Assembly: GCA_902766005.1 (NCBI GenBank)
Contig: CACXCB010000049.1
Span: forward strand, 1-36,089
Source of the DNA: an uncultured Erysipelotrichaceae bacterium
GTDB taxonomy: Bacteria > Bacillota_I > Bacilli_A > Erysipelotrichales > Erysipelotrichaceae
DNA length: 36,089 bases
Direction of reading: 5' to 3'
The position numbers and the translations under genes are program-made. Position 1 is the stretch's first letter. Each line of letters starts with the position of its first letter. The notes under the pieces are model-generated. The model searched no databases and was not told where the DNA came from. It was given only the letters and a program-made list of their open reading frames with translations. Of this stretch, positions 5,874-15,005 are shown piece by piece.

Positions 5874-7175
5874 ATGACATTTAGAAATAACGGAGATTTA
5901 CAGCCATTTGAGAAAAAAGTATGGTTAAGCAGTCCTACCATGCATGGTGATGAAGCAAAATACATGATGGAAGCTTATGACACCAACTGGATGAGCACGG
6001 TGGGAAAAAATATCAATGTCATAGAAAAAGAAATTGCTGAATTTGTCGGTGTGAAATATGCGGTAGCTTTATCATCCGGTACAGCTTCTTTACATTTAGC
6101 TACAAAGCTTGCCGGTGAAAAAATATACGGACAGCCAAAACCAAATGAAGGAACATTAAAAGGACATAAGGTTTTCTGTTCGGATATGACTTTTGATGCA
6201 AGCATCAATCCTGTTGCCTATGAAGATGGCGAAGCTGTATTCATTGATACAGAGTATGATACATGGAATATGGATCCGAAAGCCCTGGAAAAAGCTTTTG
6301 AAATTTATCCGGATGTCAGACTGGTTGTCATTGCACATCTATACGGTACACCAGGTAAGATAGATGAAATAAAAACAATCTGCGATAAACATGATGCATT
6401 ATTAATTGAAGATGCGGCTGAAAGCTTAGGTGCTGAATACAAGCTGAATGGGAAATGGATAGAAACAGGATCCATTGGTGATTACAATGCCATTTCCTTT
6501 AACGGGAATAAAATCATCACCGGATCATGCGGAGGAATGTTCTTAACTGATTCCAGGGAAGATGCAGATAAAGTGAGAAAATGGAGCACACAATCCAGGG
6601 AAGATGCGCCATGGTATCAGCATGAAGAAATCGGTTATAACTACCGCATGAGTAATGTTGTTGCAGGAGTGGTAAGAGGACAACTCCCGTATCTGCAGGA
6701 ACATATAGCCCAGAAGAAAGCAATCTATGAAAGATATAAGGAAGGCTTGAAAGGCCTTCCTTTAAAAATGAATCCTTTTGATCCGGATAAATCCAGACCT
6801 AATTACTGGTTATCCTGTCTGATCATTGATGAAGAAGCAATGTGCAAGCAGGTCAGGGATGATAATAAAGCTATCTATATTCCTGAACAGGGCAGATCCT
6901 GTCCTACAGAAATATTAGAAGCTATCGCTTCTATCAATGCTGAGGGAAGGCCTATATGGAAACCGATGCACAGCCAGCCTATATACAGAAGTCATGCTTT
7001 TATTACCTCTAAAGGCAATGGAAGAGGACAGAGTAATGCATACATAGATGAAGGAAAGGCTACAGATGTCGGCATGGATATCTTTCAAAGAGGACTATGC
7101 TTACCAAGCGATAATAAGATGACTGCTGAGGAACAGCAGAAGATTATTGAAGTGATTAAAATGTGTTTTAGATAA
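5874..7175 (+). CDS. DegT/DnrJ/EryC1/StrS-family PLP aminotransferase
   Basis: A 433-residue sugar aminotransferase of the DegT family, which usually converts an NDP-4-keto (or 3-keto) sugar to an amino sugar using glutamate or glutamine. Visible motifs are ALSSGTASLHLA (phosphate-binding, 65-77), IEDAAESLGAEY (D180 contacts the PLP ring nitrogen), and SFNGNKIITGSCGG with K213 as the Schiff-base lysine. ATG 5874 is preceded by GGGGAGAAG; an extension to 5787 would run through the hairpin leader and is rejected. It is first in the glycan operon. The NDP-keto-sugar dehydratase that would supply its substrate is not in the window. Confidence 0.9.
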   Translation: MTFRNNGDLQPFEKKVWLSSPTMHGDEAKYMMEAYDTNWMSTVGKNINVIEKEIAEFVGVKYAVALSSGTASLHLATKLAGEKIYGQPKPNEGTLKGHKVFCSDMTFDASINPVAYEDGEAVFIDTEYDTWNMDPKALEKAFEIYPDVRLVVIAHLYGTPGKIDEIKTICDKHDALLIEDAAESLGAEYKLNGKWIETGSIGDYNAISFNGNKIITGSCGGMFLTDSREDADKVRKWSTQSREDAPWYQHEEIGYNYRMSNVVAGVVRGQLPYLQEHIAQKKAIYERYKEGLKGLPLKMNPFDPDKSRPNYWLSCLIIDEEAMCKQVRDDNKAIYIPEQGRSCPTEILEAIASINAEGRPIWKPMHSQPIYRSHAFITSKGNGRGQSNAYIDEGKATDVGMDIFQRGLCLPSDNKMTAEEQQKIIEVIKMCFR

Positions 7176-7192
7176 TAGGAAAGGTACTTATC

Positions 7193-7852
7193 ATGAGGAT
7201 ACTGGTATTTGCTCCTCATCGCGATGATGAAATTATCGGTGTTGGGGGAACGATATTAAAAAGAAAAGCAGCCGGTGATCATGTGACGGTTTGCATCGTT
7301 ACAGCAAGAGAAGGAATGGAACTTCCCCGCGATGCAAAAGTACATCATGAAGAGATGAAACAGGCACATGCATTCTGTAATATTGATGAATATATTGGTT
7401 TTCCGTTCTGGGCAAATAATCTTGAAAATTTCTCCAGAGGAGAACTCAATAAAGCTTTTTTTGATGCAATAGTCAAGGCACAGCCTGAAGAAGTATATTT
7501 GCCATTCTGGGGTGATATGCAGAAGGATCATCAGATTGTCACAGATGCTGCTATGGTAGCATTGCGTGAAAAATATGATCATCCTGTAAAACGCATTTAT
7601 GCTTATGAAACATTATCTGAAACAGGTATTAACCTTCCGACAGAAAATTATTCTTTTATACCAAATGTATTTGAAGATATTACAGATTATCTGGAGAAAA
7701 AGAAAGAAGCCTTAAGCTTTTATAAATCACAGGTTCATCCGTTTCCTGATCTTCGCTCTTTAGATGCAATTGAAGCTCTCGCTAAGTTTCGCGGGGCAAC
7801 AGTCAATGTAAAAGCAGCAGAAGCATTTATGCTGATTAGAGAGACCAAGTGA
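7193..7852 (+). CDS. PIG-L/LmbE-family deacetylase
   Basis: A 219-residue metal-dependent deacetylase. The zinc motif APHRDDE is at 7-13 (H9, D12) and the second histidine site is KDHQIV (H113). The family removes acetyl groups from N-acetylglucosaminyl groups of lipid- or nucleotide-linked sugars, and small members occur in polysaccharide loci. It lies 17 bases after the aminotransferase. It may deacetylate a sugar to expose an amine, which an ATP-grasp ligase or acyltransferase in this locus could then modify (inference). Confidence 0.88.
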   Translation: MRILVFAPHRDDEIIGVGGTILKRKAAGDHVTVCIVTAREGMELPRDAKVHHEEMKQAHAFCNIDEYIGFPFWANNLENFSRGELNKAFFDAIVKAQPEEVYLPFWGDMQKDHQIVTDAAMVALREKYDHPVKRIYAYETLSETGINLPTENYSFIPNVFEDITDYLEKKKEALSFYKSQVHPFPDLRSLDAIEALAKFRGATVNVKAAEAFMLIRETK

Positions 7853-7864
7853 GGTAAAGGTACA

Positions 7865-8566
7865 GTGAGTCGCTGGATTTATAAGTTTTTCAAAAGGGTG
7901 TTGGACTTCATATGTGCTTCGCTTGCAATTCTTGTTACATCACCATTATGGCTGATTGTTGCGATTGGCATTAAATTTTCCAGCCAAGGTCCTGTATTTT
8001 ATCGTGCTGATCGTATCGGAAAAGGCGGAAAGCCATTTACACTTTATAAATTCCGTTCCATGCATCAATATAAGCCGGAAATAAAAGGACAAGGTGAACA
8101 GAGGGAAGGCGGAGCAATAGCAAACAAGAACCGTATATTTCCATTTGGAGCATTCCTCAGAAAAAGCAAAATTGATGAACTTCCTCAATTATTGAATATT
8201 TTATCAGGACAAATGAGTGTAATCGGACCGAGACCTACATCAGCTTTAGGAGCAAAAAATCATATCATCGGTAAATATGACAATGTATTAACCGTAAGCC
8301 CCGGTTTGGCATGTCTGGACAGTCTTTATGATTATGTTCATGGTGAACTGGTTGTAGACAGCAGTGAAGAGTATTATCAAAAAGTCGCTCCGGTTCGTGA
8401 TTATCTTGCAAGCATGTATGTAGACCGGATGAGTTTTATGCTTGATATTTACTGCATACTCAGAACATTAGTTCTGATTTTTCAGGTTATGATTCAAAAG
8501 AAAAAAGATTTCCCGCTTACCAAATATGAAGCGGAAGCACAACAGAAGGTATTTGGGAATTCATAA
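7865..8566 (+). CDS. Initiating sugar-phosphate transferase (monotopic phosphoglycosyl transferase)
   Basis: A 233-residue member of the bacterial sugar transferase family (PglC/EpsL/WecA-replacement type). These enzymes transfer a sugar phosphate from a UDP-sugar to undecaprenyl phosphate at the inner face of the membrane. A re-entrant hydrophobic helix spans about 12-36, followed by GPVFYRADRIGKGGKPF and YKFRSM. The catalytic Asp-Glu dyad is D104-E105 in KIDELPQLLNIL, followed by MSVIGPRP. The start is GTG 7865, backed by GAGGTAAAGG in the stop region of the previous gene. It initiates the repeat unit of the polymer. Confidence 0.93.
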   Translation: MSRWIYKFFKRVLDFICASLAILVTSPLWLIVAIGIKFSSQGPVFYRADRIGKGGKPFTLYKFRSMHQYKPEIKGQGEQREGGAIANKNRIFPFGAFLRKSKIDELPQLLNILSGQMSVIGPRPTSALGAKNHIIGKYDNVLTVSPGLACLDSLYDYVHGELVVDSSEEYYQKVAPVRDYLASMYVDRMSFMLDIYCILRTLVLIFQVMIQKKKDFPLTKYEAEAQQKVFGNS

Positions 8567-8571
8567 GAATT

Positions 8572-9741
8572 ATGGAGCAAAAAATGGATTTTAGTAAAAT
8601 TAGAGTATTGCTTACTGACGGAGGAGCTCGACAGACATTAACAATTCTGCATGGGTTAAAAGAACTTGGATGTCATGTGACTGTTCTTTGTTTTTCTAAA
8701 AATAATGTTTGTTATGTTTCAAATCTCCCTGATAAAAAAATATTAAACGAGCATGCTGCGGGATCAAATAAGGGATTCGAAGATTTCCTTCTGTCTATAA
8801 TAACAACCGGGGAATATGATGTTCTTTTGCCTGTTGCAGAAATGACGACAAACAAAGTAACATTGCATGAAGATGAATACAGGCAATATGTCAGATTGGC
8901 TTGTGCATCACGTCAGGCATATATACAGGCATTTAATAAGCAGAATACATTCGAACATGCGATGAATATCGGAATTCCATGTCCTGCAACCAGAAGAGAA
9001 GGACAGGATGTTGAAGATTATTTAAACTCTGTAGATTTTCCTGTCATTATAAAGCCTCGTTCCGGTCTTGGATCTGTTGGTTTTCACAAATTTGAAAAAC
9101 GCGAAGATTTCTGGCCTTATATTAAAGAACATAATATTGACCTCGACCAGTATGTTCTTCAAAAGTTTATCCAATATGACAAATATCTCGGAACGATTCT
9201 GTTTGTAGATCAAAAAGGAAATGTCTGTATGTCTTATGCAGATGAAGTACTTCGCTGGTTTCCGATTGATGCGGGAACAGCTTGTCTGATAAGATCAATC
9301 GATAATCCCGAACTGATAGAAAACTCTGCCAGATTGCTGAAAGCGATGAACTGGCAAGGTGTAGCGGCATTATCTTTCATGATTGATAAAACTGATAATA
9401 CACCTAAACTGCAGGAAATAAACGGACGTATTCCTGCAAGTATTAAACTGTCATGGCAATGCGGTTTTAATGTCGCAAAATTACTCATTGAAATGGCATA
9501 TGATCAGGATGTTGAACAATATCCTGCAAATACAAAATTCGGTCAGTTAACCCGCCACTTTCAGGCAGATTTTCTGTGGTTTTTTAAATCACCGAAAAGA
9601 TTTAAAACTGAACCAAACTGGTTTAGCTGGAAGAATACAGAGGATGTAGTGTATTGGAAAGGTGATTTAAAACCTTGGTTTGCTTATACATTTGCAAAGA
9701 TGCTTGGATATCAAGATGGCATAAAAAAGAGAAGACACTGA
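8572..9741 (+). CDS. ATP-grasp enzyme (carbamoyl-phosphate-synthase-like), glycan locus
   Basis: A 389-residue ATP-grasp protein starting 5 bases after the sugar transferase. A Rossmann-like pre-ATP-grasp region (1-120) is followed by FPVIIKPRSGLGSVGF (ATP lysine and glycine-rich loop, about 153-168), YVLQKFIQYDKYLG, and the metal site LQEINGRIP. ATP-grasp enzymes in glycan loci typically join a carboxylate to an amine or alcohol through an acyl phosphate. No membrane segment is present. It differs in sequence from the other two ATP-grasp genes here, so it probably has its own substrate. Confidence 0.85.
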   Translation: MEQKMDFSKIRVLLTDGGARQTLTILHGLKELGCHVTVLCFSKNNVCYVSNLPDKKILNEHAAGSNKGFEDFLLSIITTGEYDVLLPVAEMTTNKVTLHEDEYRQYVRLACASRQAYIQAFNKQNTFEHAMNIGIPCPATRREGQDVEDYLNSVDFPVIIKPRSGLGSVGFHKFEKREDFWPYIKEHNIDLDQYVLQKFIQYDKYLGTILFVDQKGNVCMSYADEVLRWFPIDAGTACLIRSIDNPELIENSARLLKAMNWQGVAALSFMIDKTDNTPKLQEINGRIPASIKLSWQCGFNVAKLLIEMAYDQDVEQYPANTKFGQLTRHFQADFLWFFKSPKRFKTEPNWFSWKNTEDVVYWKGDLKPWFAYTFAKMLGYQDGIKKRRH

Positions 9742-9781
9742 ATAGGTTGTATAGCGGCTGTCAGTAAGGAGAGAATAGATT

Positions 9782-10747
9782 ATGGCTATTATTTTAGGAA
9801 CAAATAAATATTCGGGGAAGCCGCTGGAGATTGTGGAAAAAGAAGTGCCTGCAGGATTTACGTATCGAATGCTGGAAGAACAGACGGATGAATGCTTTCT
9901 GAAATCTGTTGCAGATGCGGATTATATTTTGGCCGGCGGCAGAATGAAAATAACTGCTGAATTACTTGACCATGCAAAAAAACTGAAAATGATACAGCGC
10001 TCCGGTGTAGGACTTGATTCTCTGGATCTGGATTCCATTAAAAAAAGAGGCATTCCTCTATATGTTAATCAGGGAGTAAATACGCAAAGCTTGGCAGAAC
10101 ATACATTATTGTTAATTCTTGCTTCCTTAAGAAGACTTACTGAGATTCATCAGAATACAGTGAAAGGAATCTGGAAAAAGCAGGAACAGGGCGTGTGCAC
10201 GGATGAATTACATGGAAAAACTGTCGGTATTATCGGCATGGGAAACAGCGGCAGGGCTCTGGCACATTTAATGCAACCCTTTCATGTCAACATTCTTTAT
10301 ACAAGCCGTACCAGAAAAATAGCTTTAGAGGATGAAATGGGTCTTTGTTTTAAGACGCTTGAGGAGTTATTAAGAGAATCGGATATTGTAGCTTTATGCT
10401 GTGCCCTTAACGAAAAAACAGCAGGCATGATTAACAAAGACAGTATTGATTTAATGAAAACAGGTGCAATTCTAGTGAATACAGCCCGTGGCGGTCTGGT
10501 AGTGACCAATCATCTTGCAGATGCACTTAAATCCGGTAAACTGGCTTTTGCAGGCATAGATGTTCACGAAGTTGAGCCTATTCCGGATGATTATCCGTTG
10601 AAATCTTTAAACAATGTTATTTTGACACCGCATATTGCAGGAATTACTGCCAGTTCGTTTAGAACCATGATGCACGATGCATTCAGAAATATTGAACTCT
10701 TTGAAAAAGGTGATCTGCAGGAGATAGAAGATTTCCGATACTTATGA
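9782..10747 (+). CDS. D-2-hydroxyacid dehydrogenase
   Basis: A 321-residue NAD(P)-dependent dehydrogenase of the phosphoglycerate/D-lactate dehydrogenase type, interconverting a 2-oxo acid and a D-2-hydroxy acid. The coenzyme motif is TVGIIGMGNSGRA (148-159). The catalytic triad is R236 (NTARGG), E265 (HEVEP) and H284 (TPHIAG). It has the short form without a regulatory C-terminal domain. It lies 40 bases downstream of an ATP-grasp gene with AAGGAGAG before its ATG, and 12 bases before an MmgE/PrpD gene, which suggests it prepares a hydroxy or oxo acid for the pathway. Confidence 0.9.
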   Translation: MAIILGTNKYSGKPLEIVEKEVPAGFTYRMLEEQTDECFLKSVADADYILAGGRMKITAELLDHAKKLKMIQRSGVGLDSLDLDSIKKRGIPLYVNQGVNTQSLAEHTLLLILASLRRLTEIHQNTVKGIWKKQEQGVCTDELHGKTVGIIGMGNSGRALAHLMQPFHVNILYTSRTRKIALEDEMGLCFKTLEELLRESDIVALCCALNEKTAGMINKDSIDLMKTGAILVNTARGGLVVTNHLADALKSGKLAFAGIDVHEVEPIPDDYPLKSLNNVILTPHIAGITASSFRTMMHDAFRNIELFEKGDLQEIEDFRYL

Positions 10748-10759
10748 TTGAGGATGACC

Positions 10760-12013
10760 ATGAACAGTTTAAATTTAACAGATAGATTTACAGACTATCT
10801 GTTTCATCGATATGAAACCATTGATGATTACATCAGGTGTAAAGCAGAATTATGCATTCAGGATTATCTTCCTGTTACAGAAGCAGGTGCCAAAAAAAAC
10901 CATGATAAATGGCTTCATATTCTGAAACATTCTTCATCAGGTAATTCAATTCTGTATGGTTATACAAAATGTACAGACAGCAGAACAGCTGCATTAATCA
11001 ATGGATTTAACGCACATACCCTGGAACTGGATGATGGACAAAGATTTGCCATGATTCATCTTGGTGCTTCTGTGATATCTGCTGTTTTAGCTGCAGAAGG
11101 AGATTATCAAATATCCGGAATTTCTAAACTGAACGGAATTGTAATGGGATATGAAGCTGCTTGCAGAACCGCAATTGCCATGCAGCCTTCTCATAAACAG
11201 CTTGGTTATCATACTGCAGGAACCTGCGGAACAATCGGTGCTGCTGTCGGGGTTGCTTTTTCCTTAGGCATGAACAAAGAACAGCTGAAAAGAGTACTTA
11301 CAACTGCGGCAGGCAGTGCGGCAGGAATGCTGGAGATTCAAGAGCAGGCTTCGGAACTGAAACCGTATAATCTTGGAAGAGCAGCTATGGATGGGCTTTC
11401 TGCAGCTTATATGGGATTTACGGAATTTGATACACCAAATGATATGTTTGGCGGAGAAAGAGGATTTTTTAAAACTTTTTCTAAACAATTTAATCCCGAA
11501 AAACTGACAGAAGATACGGATTATTTTGAAATTGAAAGAATCTATGTTAAACCATATGTTTCTTGCAGACACAGCCATTCTGCAGTAGAAGCAGCAATCA
11601 GACTTCATTCTGAGATAAGCACAAAGGATATTGATACTGTAGAAGTACGTACATATAAACTCGGTGTTAAGGGACATGATCATAAGATGATTAATGGTGT
11701 TGCATCCGCTAAACTCAGTACGCCCTATGCAGTTGCGGCAGGTTTAATTTACGGGAAAGCGGATCTTTCTGTATTTGAGCCTCTGGATTTGCGTGTTATT
11801 GAGCTGGCAAAAAAAGTGAATGTGATTGAAGATTCTGATCTTACTGCAGAATGTCCAAAGAAACGAATTGCAATCGTAAAAGTCAATACCATTGGCGGAA
11901 AACAGTATTGCGAAAGAGTAGATTATGCAAAGGGAGAACCTGAAAATCCTTTTACTGATAAAGAAAGATCAGAAAAGAAAAAAATGTTGACAGAGTACAT
12001 GAAAAACTTGTAA
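10760..12013 (+). CDS. MmgE/PrpD-family protein (dehydratase, decarboxylase or epimerase), copy 1
   Basis: A 417-residue MmgE/PrpD-fold protein. Members include 2-methylcitrate dehydratase, cis-aconitate decarboxylase and iminodisuccinate epimerase, so the class acts on small polycarboxylates without iron-sulfur clusters. Family marks are HTLELDDGQRF, YHTAGTCGTIGAAVG, KPYNLGRAAMDGL, YVSCRHSHSAVEA and KLSTPYAVA. I prefer ATG 10760, which has GAGG 6 bases upstream, over the TTG at 10748 and ATG at 10754. A distant paralogue sits at 20953. The exact reaction cannot be read from sequence. Confidence 0.88.
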   Translation: MNSLNLTDRFTDYLFHRYETIDDYIRCKAELCIQDYLPVTEAGAKKNHDKWLHILKHSSSGNSILYGYTKCTDSRTAALINGFNAHTLELDDGQRFAMIHLGASVISAVLAAEGDYQISGISKLNGIVMGYEAACRTAIAMQPSHKQLGYHTAGTCGTIGAAVGVAFSLGMNKEQLKRVLTTAAGSAAGMLEIQEQASELKPYNLGRAAMDGLSAAYMGFTEFDTPNDMFGGERGFFKTFSKQFNPEKLTEDTDYFEIERIYVKPYVSCRHSHSAVEAAIRLHSEISTKDIDTVEVRTYKLGVKGHDHKMINGVASAKLSTPYAVAAGLIYGKADLSVFEPLDLRVIELAKKVNVIEDSDLTAECPKKRIAIVKVNTIGGKQYCERVDYAKGEPENPFTDKERSEKKKMLTEYMKNL

Positions 12014-12042
12014 TGCTGTTTCAATGCGGAGGTTTATTTCAA

Positions 12043-13029
12043 ATGAACTCATCACAAAAAAAGAGAAATTACTGCATTGATTTTGTGAAAGGTATAGCGT
12101 GTATTTTCGTTGTATTCATGCATTGTGAGTTTCCTGGCACATTAGGAACATTAGTGCAATGCATTGCAAGATTTTCCGTACCTTTCTTTTTTATTGTCAG
12201 CGGGTATTTTTGTTACAGGAAAAACGGTAATTATTCTTATAAAGAAAAGATCAAACATATAGCGCTCATTGTTCTAAGCGCTTCATTATTCTATGCAATT
12301 GTTACACCTCTATATACATCCGGCGGCCCGAATTTTTCACTCAGCAAAATTGCCGGTTTTCTGATATTTAATATTCCGATTTACATAGCACCGCAGATGT
12401 GGTTTTTATTTGCACTTCTGTATGATTATATTCTCTTTATAATTGTTGAAAAAATCAGGTTACAAAAACAGGCATATCTTTCTATTCCGATATTAATGTC
12501 GCTGTATATTTTAATGGCTCAAGGAGCTCATTTGATCGGAATGAATGTTCCGAATGCTTTGTATAGGAATTTCCTGATTGAAGGATTTCCTTTTTTTTCA
12601 CTCGGATATTTTCTTCATGCATCCGGAAGACGAATTAAGGCTTCCAACAAAATCCTGATATCCATTGTGGTTATTACTACCATGTTTTGTCCGGTTGAAC
12701 GAGCTCTCATGGGCAGAGATTTCGGTATGAACATTATGTCTTTTCCGCAAGTTATTTCTATTTTTTTGTTATGTATAAAAAATCCGTCATTTGGTGAAAA
12801 AGCAGTGTTAACGAAACTCGGAACAAAGTATTCCATGTTTGTTTATATTATTCATCCGGCTGTATGGCATCTTCTTGAAAAAGGGTATGATATTCTTCGG
12901 CTGAATAGTAATATGGCAGCTCTGTATATGCTGCCTGTTTTCTGTGTTTTGATTACCGTTGTACTTTCTGTTGTATTTGTCAGTATAAAAAATACAGCAT
13001 TAATATCACTGAAAAAAAGATCTGTCTGA
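12043..13029 (+). CDS. Acyltransferase-3 family membrane protein, copy 1
   Basis: A 328-residue integral membrane protein with about ten hydrophobic helices. The family start DFVKGIACIFVVFMH carries the conserved histidine, followed by SVPFFFIVSGYF. Acyltransferase-3 proteins usually carry acetyl or other acyl groups across the membrane to sugars of surface glycans. ATG 12043 follows GCGGAGG at 12026-12032; the upstream in-frame ATG 12013 lacks a site. A second member is at 19901, so the polymer may carry two acylations. Confidence 0.85.
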   Translation: MNSSQKKRNYCIDFVKGIACIFVVFMHCEFPGTLGTLVQCIARFSVPFFFIVSGYFCYRKNGNYSYKEKIKHIALIVLSASLFYAIVTPLYTSGGPNFSLSKIAGFLIFNIPIYIAPQMWFLFALLYDYILFIIVEKIRLQKQAYLSIPILMSLYILMAQGAHLIGMNVPNALYRNFLIEGFPFFSLGYFLHASGRRIKASNKILISIVVITTMFCPVERALMGRDFGMNIMSFPQVISIFLLCIKNPSFGEKAVLTKLGTKYSMFVYIIHPAVWHLLEKGYDILRLNSNMAALYMLPVFCVLITVVLSVVFVSIKNTALISLKKRSV

Positions 13030-13047
13030 ATTGAGAATGGGAAAAAT

Positions 13048-14262
13048 ATGAAGAAAGCATTGGTCTTGGCAGGAGGGATTGCACAGGTAGCCCTCATTAA
13101 AGAATTAAAGAGCAGAGGATATAAAACACTGCTTGCAGATATGAATCCGAATTGTGTTGCAGCGTCTGTATGTGATGAGTTTTATTCTGTATCCGCAATG
13201 GATATTGACGGTATAACAAGTTTGGTAAAAGAACAGAATATCGATATGGTACTCACAGCTTGTGCCGATCAGATTCTTGTTGCAGAAGTAGAAGTATGCG
13301 AGAAGCTCGGTTTAAAAACATATCTGGATCTTGCCACAACAAAGATTGTTTCTGATAAGCATTACATGAAAGAAGTATTTGTAAAGAATGATATTCCTAC
13401 TTCTAAATATATTGTTACAGATCATTTTGACAAAGATAAACTTACGGGTTTAAGATATCCGCTCGTTGTGAAACCGGTTGATGCATATAGTTCAAGAGGT
13501 GTAAGAAGATGCAACAATGTGGAAGAAGTAAAGGAGTTCCTTCCTCAGGCAATTGAGATCAGCCGCACGAATAATGCTGTTGTGGAAGAATTTATTGAAG
13601 GTGAAGAACTGACAGTTGAGGCTTTTGTATGTAAAGGGAAAGCTGCTGTTCTTTGTATCGGATGCAAAAATAAATTAAAAAACGGAAGGTTTGTATTATC
13701 CGGAAGCATATATCCTGCAGACATTTCCAAAGAACTGACAGAAGAGATAAAACAGACTACGCAGAAAATAGCGGATGCTTTCAAATTATTCAATTCTCCG
13801 ATCAATATTAATATGATCACAGATGGGAACCATGCATATGTTTTGGAATTTTGTGCCAGAACAGGTGGCTTTGTCAAATATGAAATCACTAAGATTATGT
13901 CAGGTTTTGATCCGATCAAAGCAATCGTTGACATGCATGAAGGCATTGATCCTGTAGTGAATGAAGTCAAAGCAGAAAATAAATATCTGATGACATGTTA
14001 TCTGTATTGCAGTGAAGGTGTTCTGGACCATTACGAAGGTTTTGAAGAAATGAAAGAACAAGGGATTATTTCCCGTTATTATCTTGTCAGAAATAAAGGA
14101 CATCAGTTTAAAGGAATCAGCAGTAACGGTGACAGGGCAGCCGGTTTTTTTGTGCAGGATGATGATTATGACAAGCTTTTATGGAAATATGAAACTGCAT
14201 TAAAGAATCTTAAAGTTCTTGATAAAGACGGTAACAGCCTTGTCAGATATGATCTGATTTAG
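13048..14262 (+). CDS. ATP-grasp ligase, second type
   Basis: A 404-residue ATP-grasp protein with an N-terminal KALVLAGGIAQVALIKEL nucleotide-fold segment. The ATP loop is YPLVVKPVDAYSSRGVRR (about 134-151), the hinge is VVEEFIEGEELTVEAF, and the metal strand is YVLEFCARTGG. In the metal strand the usual ExN reads EFC, an uncommon residue at the magnesium-ligand position. It resembles carboxylate-amine or carboxylate-thiol ligases such as PurK-like enzymes. It starts 18 bases after the acyltransferase. Its substrate is not predictable. Confidence 0.83.
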   Translation: MKKALVLAGGIAQVALIKELKSRGYKTLLADMNPNCVAASVCDEFYSVSAMDIDGITSLVKEQNIDMVLTACADQILVAEVEVCEKLGLKTYLDLATTKIVSDKHYMKEVFVKNDIPTSKYIVTDHFDKDKLTGLRYPLVVKPVDAYSSRGVRRCNNVEEVKEFLPQAIEISRTNNAVVEEFIEGEELTVEAFVCKGKAAVLCIGCKNKLKNGRFVLSGSIYPADISKELTEEIKQTTQKIADAFKLFNSPININMITDGNHAYVLEFCARTGGFVKYEITKIMSGFDPIKAIVDMHEGIDPVVNEVKAENKYLMTCYLYCSEGVLDHYEGFEEMKEQGIISRYYLVRNKGHQFKGISSNGDRAAGFFVQDDDYDKLLWKYETALKNLKVLDKDGNSLVRYDLI

Positions 14263-14408
14263 AAGCGGGCAAGAGTGTATATTGAATAAAAATTACCGAT
14301 GCATGATAAAGAGATAAGGCATAAACATTATAGACAACTTATTTGAGACACAGATTCATTGTTTGCAGAAAGAATAATCTGCATTTTTCTTTTTAAAGGG
14401 GTTATACG
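14263..14408 (+). terminator. Intergenic gap with a weak terminator-like hairpin
   Basis: This is one of the wider gaps within the glycan block. TGCAGA (14364-14369) and TCTGCA (14378-14383) form a short stem followed by TTTTTCTTTTT. That could give partial termination between the ATP-grasp gene and the acetyltransferase. Confidence 0.35.
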
Positions 14409-14978
14409 ATGAAATTAAAAAGATTATGGCAATCTTTCAGATTACTTACAATCAAAAGCAGTACAGCACGTACTGAATATATACGCAAAAAGAATGTCTA
14501 TGGTGCTATTGGAGAAAACTGTACTATTCAAAAAAGAAAAGTTCCTTTATATGCAAATTTGATCAGAATAGGGAACAATGTGCATATTGCTTCAAATGTA
14601 TCATTTTTAACACATGATGTTTCTTATCATGTGCTTAATAATATTCCCGAAATACGTAAACGCGGGGGTGTTCAAGAAAGAATAGGCTGTATAGAAATCG
14701 GAGATAATGTTTTTATCGGATCGGGAACACATATTCTTTATGATACCAAAATAGGAAGCAATGTAATTATAGGAACCGGAAGTATTGTTACGCATGATAT
14801 CCCTGATAACAGTGTCGCTGCAGGAGTGCCGGCAAGAATAATCGGAACATTCGATGACTATGCTGAAAAATGTTTAAACCATGAAAATTATCCGAACAGG
14901 ATGAAGCCTGCTAAACAAACTGTTTCAGATGAATTGGCAAAATACATGTGGGAAAAGTTTGAAGAAATGCATAAGTAA
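14409..14978 (+). CDS. Hexapeptide-repeat acyltransferase (left-handed beta-helix)
   Basis: A 189-residue O- or N-acetyltransferase of the maltose/chloramphenicol acetyltransferase type. Hexapeptide repeats run from about 30 to 150 (IGENCTIQ, IGNNVHIASNVSFLTHD, IGDNVFIGSGTHI, IGSNVIIGTGSIVTHDIPDNSVAAGVPARIIG). The catalytic His is probably in FLTHD. It likely acetylates a sugar nucleotide or lipid-linked sugar in the cytoplasm. It sits directly before the glycosyltransferases. Confidence 0.88.
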   Translation: MKLKRLWQSFRLLTIKSSTARTEYIRKKNVYGAIGENCTIQKRKVPLYANLIRIGNNVHIASNVSFLTHDVSYHVLNNIPEIRKRGGVQERIGCIEIGDNVFIGSGTHILYDTKIGSNVIIGTGSIVTHDIPDNSVAAGVPARIIGTFDDYAEKCLNHENYPNRMKPAKQTVSDELAKYMWEKFEEMHK

Positions 14979-15005
14979 GAAGTAAATGTTTAAAGGAGAA
15001 ATAAG